Source of the DNA: an uncultured Lachnospiraceae bacterium
GTDB lineage: Bacteria; Bacillota; Clostridia; Lachnospirales; Lachnospiraceae
Length of the DNA stretch: 50,532 nucleotides
Assembly: GCA_945868305.1 (NCBI GenBank)
Contig: CAMBKU010000011.1
Location: 1 to 50,532 of the forward strand
Reading direction: 5' to 3'
How positions within the stretch are numbered: position 1 is the stretch's first letter; each line of letters begins with the position of its first letter. Below are positions 34,321 through 41,034 of this stretch, piece by piece. A program made the position numbers and the translations under genes. Under the pieces are notes generated by a model, which saw only the letters and a list, made by a program, of their open reading frames with translations, was not told the origin of the DNA and made no database searches.

Positions 34321-35808
34321 ATGAATATTAAAGAAGCAAAGGAAGAAATCAAGCATACAGTACAGGCGTATTTAAAGAAGGATGAGAGTGGAGCATATCG
34401 GATTCCGGCTATCCGCCAGCGTCCGATTCTGATGATGGGACCGCCGGGTATCGGAAAAACCCAGATTATGGAACAGATTGCAAGGGAGTGCAGGATTGGA
34501 CTGGTCTCTTATACAATTACGCATCATACGAGGCAGAGTGCGGTGGGACTTCCGTTTATCAGAGAGGAGAAATTTGAAGGAAAAAATTATTCGGTAACGG
34601 AATACACCATGAGCGAGATTATCGCCAGCGTTTACCGGAAAATCCGGGATAACGGTACGAAAGAGGGAATTTTATTTATTGATGAGATTAATTGTGTGTC
34701 TGAGACACTGGCCCCCACTATGCTGCAATTTTTACAGTGCAAAACTTTTGGCAATCAGGCAGTGCCGGAAGGGTGGATCATTGTGGCAGCGGGAAATCCG
34801 CCGGAATACAATAAATCTGTGCGGGATTTTGATATGGTGACGTTAGACCGTGTGCGGGAACTTGATATTGAGGCTGATTTTCATGTCTGGAAGGCCTATG
34901 CGAAGGAACGGCAGATAAATAGTGCAATCTTAAGTTATCTGGAGCTTCGCCCGAAGAATTTTTACCGGGTAGAGGCGGACGTGGATGGACTTCAGTTTGT
35001 GACGGCGAGAGGTTGGGAGGATTTGAGCAGCCTGATGGAAATTTATAAAGAACTGGATATTCCGGTGACAGAGGAGGTTATTCATGAGTTTCTGCACCAT
35101 GCAGATGTAGCGGAGGATGTGGCAGCTTATTTTGATTTGTATCAGAAATATCAGGATGATTATGGAATAGGGGATATTCTGAAAGGAAAGGTGCGTCCGG
35201 AGGTTTATGCCCGCATTTATGAAGCGGCGTTTGACGAGCGTTTCAGTGTAGTACATCTTTTGCTGGACGGATTATTTCATGGATTTTATCAGGTACAGGA
35301 GCAAAAAGCATTGACCGATGGCTGGTATGAGTTTTTAAAAGCATACCGGGCAGGAATAGAGAGTGCAGAGGATTGCGTGGAGTATTACAAATCTCTTTTG
35401 GCAGAGTGGCAGGAGGAATTTGCTGCCGAGAAAAAGAGGGAATTTCTGACCAGACAGGAGGAGCAGAGAAAGGAAAAACTGCTCTCACGTTTAAAGGAAT
35501 ATGTACCGAATGGTGGACTTGTGGCAAAGGATAGTTTTGCAGCGGCAAAGACCGGATTTGACGAAGAAAGAGAGAAGTTAGAGCAGGTAGAAAAAGAAAC
35601 GGAAGAAATGCTTGCGCATGCATTTGATTTTATGGAAAAGGCATTTGAAAACGGAGAGGAAATGGTACTTTTTGTCACAGAGCTTACGGTAAATGCTGCA
35701 TCAACACAGTTTTTGGCGGAGCATACATCGGAAAAATATGAGCAGTACCGGGAACAGCTTTTGATTGGTACGAGAAAGGCAGGACTGTTGTCGGAATTGA
35801 ACCGGTAG
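34321..35808 (+). CDS. MoxR-type AAA+ ATPase
   Basis: This 495-residue ATPase has Walker A GPPGIGKT (40-47), Walker B LFIDE (Asp121, Glu122), sensor-1 AAGNPP and an arginine-finger region LDRVRELDI. The C-terminal third is a helical region rich in Lys/Glu (about 370-450). MoxR proteins act as chaperones that load metals or assemble complexes with VWA partners. It starts 13 bp after the VWA gene and ends at a terminator, so it closes the operon. Confidence 0.88.
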   Translation: MNIKEAKEEIKHTVQAYLKKDESGAYRIPAIRQRPILMMGPPGIGKTQIMEQIARECRIGLVSYTITHHTRQSAVGLPFIREEKFEGKNYSVTEYTMSEIIASVYRKIRDNGTKEGILFIDEINCVSETLAPTMLQFLQCKTFGNQAVPEGWIIVAAGNPPEYNKSVRDFDMVTLDRVRELDIEADFHVWKAYAKERQINSAILSYLELRPKNFYRVEADVDGLQFVTARGWEDLSSLMEIYKELDIPVTEEVIHEFLHHADVAEDVAAYFDLYQKYQDDYGIGDILKGKVRPEVYARIYEAAFDERFSVVHLLLDGLFHGFYQVQEQKALTDGWYEFLKAYRAGIESAEDCVEYYKSLLAEWQEEFAAEKKREFLTRQEEQRKEKLLSRLKEYVPNGGLVAKDSFAAAKTGFDEEREKLEQVEKETEEMLAHAFDFMEKAFENGEEMVLFVTELTVNAASTQFLAEHTSEKYEQYREQLLIGTRKAGLLSELNR

Positions 35809-35810
35809 AA

Positions 35811-35837
35811 AGAGAGGCGAAAAAGCCTCTTTTTTTA
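35811..35837 (+). terminator. Terminator after the MoxR gene
   Basis: AGAGGC (35813-35818), loop GAAAAA, GCCTCT (35825-35830) and seven T. Confidence 0.9.
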
Positions 35838-35849
35838 TAAAGGATTTAT

Positions 35850-35864
35850 TGATAAAAATTATCA
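35850..35864 (+). promoter_or_regulatory. Fur-type box 1
   Basis: TGATAAAAATTATCA fits the 7-1-7 Fur motif TGATAAT-N-ATTATCA with one mismatch. It sits just upstream of the feo -35. Confidence 0.75.
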
Positions 35865-35873
35865 ATATGATTA

Positions 35874-35902
35874 TTGACATCTAATAAATGTTAGAGTATA
35901 CT
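35874..35902 (+). promoter_or_regulatory. feo operon promoter
   Basis: TTGACA (35874-35879), 17 bp and TATACT (35897-35902). It is flanked by two Fur-type boxes and its -10 lies inside a GTTAG-N6-CTAAC palindrome. Confidence 0.85.
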
Positions 35903-35905
35903 AAC
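35890..35905 (+). promoter_or_regulatory. GTTAG-N6-CTAAC palindrome over the feo -10
   Basis: GTTAG (35890-35894), AGTATA, CTAAC (35901-35905). The same arms recur at 36429 and 40594. The arms resemble those of DtxR-family metal-repressor operators (TTAGG/CCTAA). Confidence 0.55.
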
Positions 35906-35916
35906 CTCCAGAGAGA

Positions 35917-35931
35917 TGAAAATGATTATCA
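35917..35931 (+). promoter_or_regulatory. Fur-type box 2
   Basis: TGAAAATGATTATCA fits the 7-1-7 Fur motif with one mismatch and overlies the early transcribed region of feo. Confidence 0.8.
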
Positions 35932-35955
35932 ATAATAATAAAGAAAGAGGATGAT

Positions 35956-36168
35956 ATGATGCCGCTTACAATGGTGAACACCGGCGAACCGAGTATTATC
36001 AAAAAGGTCGGCGGAAAAGAAGAAACAAGAAAATTCTTAGAAAATCTTGGTTTTGTTACCGGAGGAACTGTTACGGTTGTAGCAGAGGTCGGCGGGAACA
36101 TGATCGTTAATGTAAAAGATTCCAGAGTTGCAATCGGAAAAGACATGGCGAACAAAATCATGGTTTAA
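35956..36168 (+). CDS. feoA: FeoA domain protein (first copy)
   Basis: This 70-residue SH3-like FeoA protein (FLENLGFVTGGTVTVVAEVGGN) supports FeoB-dependent ferrous iron uptake in the cytoplasm. Two adjacent ATGs (35956, 35959) follow AAAGAGG; the second has slightly better spacing. It is the first gene of the Fur-boxed feo operon. Confidence 0.9.
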   Translation: MMPLTMVNTGEPSIIKKVGGKEETRKFLENLGFVTGGTVTVVAEVGGNMIVNVKDSRVAIGKDMANKIMV

Positions 36169-36190
36169 AAGAAAAAAGAAGGAGCAGATT

Positions 36191-36412
36191 ATGAAAACAT
36201 TAAAAGAAGTTGCTTGCGGAGAAACCGTTACCGTGAAAAAACTGACGGGAGAAGGACCAGTGAAAAGACGTATTATGGATATGGGAATCACAAAAGGTGT
36301 TCCAGTATACGTTAGAAAAGTTGCGCCGCTTGGTGATCCGGTGGAAGTGACCGTGCGCGGATATGAACTTTCATTGCGAAAAGCAGACGCAGAAATGATT
36401 GAGGTAGAGTAA
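36191..36412 (+). CDS. feoA: FeoA domain protein (second copy)
   Basis: This 73-residue FeoA paralogue has the typical RRIMDMGITKGVPVYVRKVAPLGDP core and RGYELSLRKADAEMI tail. ATG 36191 follows AAGGAGC; a longer in-frame ATG at 36128 lies in the first feoA. Two different FeoA proteins before FeoB are common in clostridia. A T-run after the stop has no hairpin. Confidence 0.92.
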   Translation: MKTLKEVACGETVTVKKLTGEGPVKRRIMDMGITKGVPVYVRKVAPLGDPVEVTVRGYELSLRKADAEMIEVE

Positions 36413-36428
36413 TTTTTTTTACCCACAA

Positions 36429-36444
36429 GTTAGGAAAAACTAAT
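36429..36444 (+). promoter_or_regulatory. GTTAG-N6-CTAAT palindrome before feoB
   Basis: GTTAG (36429-36433), GAAAAA, CTAAT (36440-36444), the second copy of the motif over the feoA promoter. I see no clear promoter around it; TTGACA at 36456 lacks a -10. Confidence 0.45.
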
Positions 36445-36497
36445 ACAAAGAAGTTTTGACAAATGATAATTAGCAAAAACAAAAAAGGAGTATGAAA

Positions 36498-38663
36498 ATG
36501 TCAATGAAAATTGCATTAGCAGGTAACCCAAACTGCGGAAAGACAACATTATTCAATGCGCTTACGGGTTCCAACCAGTTCGTCGGCAACTGGCCGGGCG
36601 TAACCGTTGAAAAAAAAGAAGGCAAATTGAAAGGCCATAAAGATGTCACGATTATGGATTTGCCGGGTATTTATTCTCTTTCTCCGTATACCTTAGAGGA
36701 AGTGGTAGCAAGAAATTATCTGATTACGGAGAGACCGGATGCGATTTTAAATATCGTGGACGGAACCAATATCGAAAGAAATCTTTATTTATCTACACAG
36801 CTTATGGAACTGGGCATTCCGGTTGTTATGGCAGTCAATATGATGGATATTGTAGAGAAAAATGGTGACAAGATACATATTGATAAGCTGAGCAAAAAAC
36901 TGGGATGTGAAGTGGTTGAGATTTCTGCGTTAAAGGGAACCGGCGTGGAAAAGGCAGCAGAAAAGGCGGTTGCCGCAGCAGGAAATAAAAATGCATCAGT
37001 GAGAGTGCATGAGTTTGGAGCGCAGGTAGAAAGCATGATTCAGGCAGTGGAAGAAAAACTGCAGGATGATGTTTCAAAGGAACAGAAACGCTTTTTTGCC
37101 ATTAAGCTTTTAGAGAAGGACGATAAGATAACCGGACAGATGAAACATGTTCCGGATGTTTCTGAGGAAATCAAAACATTAGAGGATGAGTTTGATGATG
37201 ATACCGAAAGTATTATCACAAATGAACGTTATGAATATATTGCCTCTATTATTGATGAGTGTGTGACCAAGAATAAAAAGAAAGAGAAGCTTACGACTTC
37301 GGATAAGATTGACCGTATCGTAACGAACCGTTTTTTGGCGTTGCCAATCTTTGCGGTGGTCATGTTCTTAGTATATTATGTTTCGGTAACTACCGTAGGT
37401 GCAATCCTTACCGACTGGACGAATGACACATTGTTTGGTGAATGGATTATTCCGGGAGCCCAGAGTTTCTTTGAAAATATCGGCTGTGCAGACTGGCTGA
37501 CCGGCCTTATCGTAGACGGTGTGATTTCCGGTGTAGGCGCTGTTCTCGGTTTTGTACCGCAGATGCTTGTGCTTTTCATCTTCCTTGCATTTTTGGAAGC
37601 ATGTGGATATATGTCCCGTGTAGCGTTTATCATGGATCGTATTTTCCGTAAGTTTGGTCTTTCAGGTAAATCTTTTATTCCGATGCTGATTGGAAGTGGA
37701 TGTGGAGTTCCGGGGATTATGGCATCCCGTACGATTGAAAATGACCGTGACCGAAAAATGACGATTATGACAACAACTTTCGTTCCATGCGGAGCAAAAT
37801 TACCGATTATTGCTTTGATTGCAGGTGCGTTTTTTGACAATGCAGGATGGGTTGCATGGAGTGCTTACTTTGTAGGCGTGGCAGCAATCATCTGCTCCGG
37901 TATCATTTTAAAGAAAACAAAAATGTTCTCCGGTGAACCGGCACCTTTTGTTATGGAACTGCCAGCGTACCATATGCCAACGGTTGGCAATGTGTTAAGA
38001 AGTATGTGGGAGCGTGGCTGGTCCTTTATTAAGAAGGCAGGAACGATCATCTTATTGTCTACTATTGTTCTGTGGTTCTTAATGAGCTTTGGATGGGTAG
38101 ACGGAAGCTTCGGAATGCTGGAAGCAGAGCAGTTAGATAGCAGTATTCTGGCAAAGGTCGGAAGTGCCATTGCATGGATATTTGCACCGCTTGGCTGGAC
38201 GAAGGCTGGCGAAGGCTGGAAGATGGCTGTTGCAGCTGTAACCGGATTGATTGCAAAAGAAAACGTTGTAGCAACCTTTGGTCTTCTCTTTGGATTTGGA
38301 GAAGTTGCAGAAGACGGTGCTGAGATTTGGGGAAGCCTTGCAGCAGTTATGACACCGATTGCTTCTTATGGATTTTTAGTATTCAACCTTCTTTGCGCAC
38401 CGTGCTTTGCAGCAATGGGAGCAATTAAGCGTGAAATGAACAATACCAAATGGTTCTGGTTTGCAATTGGTTATCAGACAGTTCTTGCATATATTGCAGC
38501 TATGTGTATTTATCAGATTGGAACATTGATTACAACAGGAGCTTTCGGAATCGGAACAGTTGTTGCATTTGTATTTATCATCGGATTTATTTATCTTTTG
38601 TTCCGCCCATACAAAGAAAGCAAGACACTTAATGTGAAGGAGGCAGGAGCATGGCAACAGTAA
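36498..38663 (+). CDS. feoB: Ferrous iron transporter FeoB
   Basis: This 721-residue inner-membrane Fe(II) transporter has an N-terminal G domain with GNPNCGKTT (G1), DLPGIYSL (G3) and VNMMD (G4), then a helical insertion and a membrane core with the gate motif GSGCGVPGIMASRTI. I chose ATG 36498, 7 nt after AAAGGAG; the ATG at 36492 is only 1 nt from it. Its 3' end overlaps a Cys-rich peptide gene by 13 nt. Confidence 0.95.
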   Translation: MSMKIALAGNPNCGKTTLFNALTGSNQFVGNWPGVTVEKKEGKLKGHKDVTIMDLPGIYSLSPYTLEEVVARNYLITERPDAILNIVDGTNIERNLYLSTQLMELGIPVVMAVNMMDIVEKNGDKIHIDKLSKKLGCEVVEISALKGTGVEKAAEKAVAAAGNKNASVRVHEFGAQVESMIQAVEEKLQDDVSKEQKRFFAIKLLEKDDKITGQMKHVPDVSEEIKTLEDEFDDDTESIITNERYEYIASIIDECVTKNKKKEKLTTSDKIDRIVTNRFLALPIFAVVMFLVYYVSVTTVGAILTDWTNDTLFGEWIIPGAQSFFENIGCADWLTGLIVDGVISGVGAVLGFVPQMLVLFIFLAFLEACGYMSRVAFIMDRIFRKFGLSGKSFIPMLIGSGCGVPGIMASRTIENDRDRKMTIMTTTFVPCGAKLPIIALIAGAFFDNAGWVAWSAYFVGVAAIICSGIILKKTKMFSGEPAPFVMELPAYHMPTVGNVLRSMWERGWSFIKKAGTIILLSTIVLWFLMSFGWVDGSFGMLEAEQLDSSILAKVGSAIAWIFAPLGWTKAGEGWKMAVAAVTGLIAKENVVATFGLLFGFGEVAEDGAEIWGSLAAVMTPIASYGFLVFNLLCAPCFAAMGAIKREMNNTKWFWFAIGYQTVLAYIAAMCIYQIGTLITTGAFGIGTVVAFVFIIGFIYLLFRPYKESKTLNVKEAGAWQQ

Positions 38664-38788
38664 TGACGGGAGCAGTTCTTTTAGGTGTAATAGGCTTGAT
38701 AATACGAAGCATGGTAAAAGACAAAAAGAACGGAAAATCCCTTCAGTGCGGCGGCGACTGTAAACATTGCGGGGGACATTGCAGCTAG
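38651..38788 (+). CDS. FeoB-associated Cys-rich membrane peptide
   Basis: This 45-residue protein has one N-terminal membrane helix (TGAVLLGVIGLII) and a short cytoplasmic or external tail with four cysteines and two histidines (CGGDCKHCGGHC). It matches the FeoB-associated Cys-rich family. The ATG overlaps the end of feoB and has GGAGG (about 8 nt upstream). Probably it aids iron transfer by FeoB. Confidence 0.88.
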   Translation: MATVMTGAVLLGVIGLIIRSMVKDKKNGKSLQCGGDCKHCGGHCS

Positions 38789-38827
38789 TGTAATGGTACA
38801 TTACGCTAGAAAAGGAGGACTTTAAGG

Positions 38828-39304
38828 ATGACAAAAAATCTTTCCGTAAAAAGTGAAAAAAAGACGGATGCCAGAAGCTATCACAGAACACAGATGCAGA
38901 AGGAGATGGTCATCCAGAAATTGAAAGAACAGGGATGCAGGATTACGAAACAGCGGTTAATGCTTCTTGATATCATCTTAGAGGAGGATTGTTCCTGCTG
39001 TAAGGAGATTTATTATAAAGCATCCAAGCTGGATGAAAAAATTGGTTCTGCCACTGTGTATCGCATGGTCAATACCCTGGAAGAAATCGGGGCAATCAGC
39101 AGAAAAAACATGTACAAAATTTCCTGTGGAGAAGAATGCATGGAAGAAAATGCATGCTGCGTGGAGCTTTCCGATCACACGACCTGCAATTTGTCTGCAA
39201 AGATGTGGAATGCCGTGATTCTGGCAGGCATGAAAGCCTGCGGCTATATCGATAACCAGGAAATCAAAAATGTTGTGGTGACTCCCTGTGAGTGCGGGAA
39301 GTAG
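38828..39304 (+). CDS. Atypical Cys-rich Fur-family regulator
   Basis: This 158-residue protein has a normal Fur winged helix (RITKQRLMLLDIIL ... SATVYRMVNTLEEIGAI), but the usual HHxHxxC metal motif is missing. Instead it has many cysteines: CSCC, SCGEEC, ACC, TTC, KAC and CEC near the C-terminus. It lies directly downstream of feoB and its peptide, with no terminator between, so it may regulate the feo operon, possibly sensing Fe-S or another thiol-bound metal. Confidence 0.8.
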   Translation: MTKNLSVKSEKKTDARSYHRTQMQKEMVIQKLKEQGCRITKQRLMLLDIILEEDCSCCKEIYYKASKLDEKIGSATVYRMVNTLEEIGAISRKNMYKISCGEECMEENACCVELSDHTTCNLSAKMWNAVILAGMKACGYIDNQEIKNVVVTPCECGK

Positions 39305-39323
39305 GAAAAACAGATAGAATTAG

Positions 39324-39371
39324 AAAAACAGACTGTAGATATCATGTTGATATGATATGCAGTCTGTTTTT
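39324..39371 (+). terminator. Terminator of the feo operon
   Basis: ACAGACTG (39328-39335) pairs with CAGTCTGT (39360-39367), with an inner ATATCAT/ATGATAT stem, then T5. Confidence 0.85.
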
Positions 39372-39373
39372 GA

Positions 39374-39402
39374 TTGTCAGTTTTTAGAAGGAGAGGTATA
39401 AT
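39374..39402 (+). promoter_or_regulatory. Promoter of the glycerol-1-phosphate dehydrogenase-like gene
   Basis: TTGTCA (39374-39379), 17 bp and TATAAT (39397-39402). Confidence 0.7.
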
Positions 39403-39468
39403 AAGAAGACCTGAGAGAAATGATAAAATGTAACGTTTTAAGCGGTCGAAGAAAGAGAGGCAGAAACG

Positions 39469-40527
39469 ATGGCAGGCAGTCATATTGCAATACCTACCGT
39501 ATTAAAGGTAGGAAAAGGAACATTAAAAAATCTTGGAAGTTATATTAAGTCGGGTGGGATGGAACATGCAGTCATTTATTTTGGCAATGGTCTTATTGAT
39601 ATGTTTGGAACAGAAGTGATGCAGTCGTTGCAGGATGCTGGAGTTCATGTGACGGAGTACCGGGAGCTGGATTCCACAAAAATAGAGGATATCATAGATC
39701 TGGCATTTGCCATTGAGCCGAAAGCGCAGGTCATTGTGGGCATCGGTGGAGGAAAAGTAATTGATGTGGCGAAATATGCAGCTTACCTGAAAAAGCTGCC
39801 GTTTATCAGCGTGCCAACCTCCGCATCCAGTGATGGATTTTCCAGTGCCAGTGCATCTTTAATTGTCAATGGAAGAAGGACTTCTGTACCGGCAAGACTG
39901 GCATATGGTATTGTGGTAGATACGGATATTATAAAAAGTGCACCGGAAAAGTTTCTTTATTCCGGGATTGGTGATCTGGTATCCAAGATTACGGCACTTT
40001 ACGATTGGGTGTATGAGGACAAGTGTGGCTATACCACATTAAATGATTTTGCCATGATGATAGCGAAAAAGGCGGTAAACAGCTTTGTACGAACACCGTT
40101 TCAGAGCATACAGGATGATTTGTTTTTGAAGGAACTGGTGGATTCCCTTGCCATGAGCGGGATTGCAAATGAAATTGCGGGAAGCAGTGCGCCGACTAGC
40201 GGCAGTGAGCATCTGATTTCCCATGCGTTGGATAAAATCTTAGAGCAGCCGCAGCTTCACGGTATCCAGGTAGGCATTGCGACTTATCTGATGAGCCGGG
40301 TGCAGGATCACCGTTATCAGCGTGTTAACACAGTGTTTGCGGAAACCGGTTTCTGGGATTATGTAGCGACATTGGATTTGAAGCGTGAGGATTTTAAAGA
40401 AGCTATTGACCTGGCACCTTCTATAAAACCGTTCCGGCACACCTATTTGCATGAAGAAAAATACCGGGAACTGGCAAAACAGATTCTTTGGGAAGATGAA
40501 GTATTAAAAAAAGTGTTTGGTTGTTAA
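39469..40527 (+). CDS. sn-Glycerol-1-phosphate dehydrogenase-like protein
   Basis: This 352-residue enzyme of the iron-containing alcohol dehydrogenase superfamily has the NAD-binding GIGGGKVIDVAKYAA and the G1PDH-type motif PTSASSDGFSSASASL. Metal ligands are likely the Asp in GIGDL and His residues in GSEHLISH and QLHGIQVG. Related AraM/EgsA enzymes reduce dihydroxyacetone phosphate to glycerol-1-phosphate. The exact substrate is inferred. Confidence 0.82.
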   Translation: MAGSHIAIPTVLKVGKGTLKNLGSYIKSGGMEHAVIYFGNGLIDMFGTEVMQSLQDAGVHVTEYRELDSTKIEDIIDLAFAIEPKAQVIVGIGGGKVIDVAKYAAYLKKLPFISVPTSASSDGFSSASASLIVNGRRTSVPARLAYGIVVDTDIIKSAPEKFLYSGIGDLVSKITALYDWVYEDKCGYTTLNDFAMMIAKKAVNSFVRTPFQSIQDDLFLKELVDSLAMSGIANEIAGSSAPTSGSEHLISHALDKILEQPQLHGIQVGIATYLMSRVQDHRYQRVNTVFAETGFWDYVATLDLKREDFKEAIDLAPSIKPFRHTYLHEEKYRELAKQILWEDEVLKKVFGC

Positions 40528-40535
40528 TTAATGAG

Positions 40536-40566
40536 AAAAGGAGCTTAATAAGCTCCTTGCTTTTTT
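40536..40566 (+). terminator. Terminator after the dehydrogenase gene
   Basis: AAGGAGCTT (40538-40546) and AAGCTCCTT (40550-40558) form a perfect 9-bp stem, then GC and T6. Confidence 0.88.
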
Positions 40567-40593
40567 GTATGATATTAGTTATTATAAACAAGA

Positions 40594-40609
40594 GTTAGAA
40601 TAAACTAAT
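40594..40609 (+). promoter_or_regulatory. GTTAG-N6-CTAAT palindrome before the DUF2325 gene
   Basis: GTTAG (40594-40598), AATAAA, CTAAT (40605-40609). The possible -10 TAGAAT (40596-40601) lies inside it, as in the feoA promoter. Third copy in the window. Confidence 0.5.
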
Positions 40610-40637
40610 AGATGGTATCAGTACAGGAGGCGGAATT

Positions 40638-40931
40638 ATGAGTGTAGTTATCATAGGAGGACATGACCGTATGGTCAGTCAGTATAAAAAGATATGTAAA
40701 GAACACAAATGTAAGGCAAAGGTTTTTACCCAGATGCCGGGGAATTTCAGGAATCAGATTGGAAGCCCGGACCTTATTATTTTATTTACCAATACCGTAT
40801 CGCATAAAATGGTAAAATGTGCGGTGACCGAAGCTGAGAAGTCAAATGCAAATGTGGTGCGATGTCACACCAGCAGCGGAAACGCGCTTTGCGAGATTTT
40901 AGATGAAGTAGCGGAGAGAATGGGTGCATAA
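40638..40931 (+). CDS. DUF2325 protein
   Basis: This 97-residue soluble protein starts VVIIGGHDRM and has a Rossmann-like half-fold (PDLIILFTNTVSHKMV). It contains Cys/His residues (KICKEHKCKAK, KCAV, RCHTSSGNALC). It looks like the DUF2325 family, whose role is not established. The shared palindrome with feoA suggests metal control. It has AGGAGG at good spacing. Confidence 0.8.
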   Translation: MSVVIIGGHDRMVSQYKKICKEHKCKAKVFTQMPGNFRNQIGSPDLIILFTNTVSHKMVKCAVTEAEKSNANVVRCHTSSGNALCEILDEVAERMGA

Positions 40932-40947
40932 AGAAATGTAAAAGATG

Positions 40948-40977
40948 ATTGCAAAGTGCAATTATTTCATATATAAT
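40948..40977 (+). promoter_or_regulatory. pflB promoter with overlapping inverted repeat
   Basis: TTGCAA (40949-40954), 17 bp and TATAAT (40972-40977). ATTGCA-AAG-TGCAAT (40948-40962) covers the -35 and is a likely operator; the regulator is unknown. Confidence 0.75.
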
Positions 40978-41034
40978 GCCTACAGGCTTTGTGTTGAAAA
41001 ATAGTATTTACCGAGAAAAAGAAAGGAAGCAGAA

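Noticed and set aside
36413-36425. T-run after the second feoA as a terminator
   Set aside because: No GC-rich hairpin precedes it.
36456-36490. Independent feoB promoter from TTGACA at 36456
   Set aside because: No acceptable -10 lies 16-18 bp downstream.
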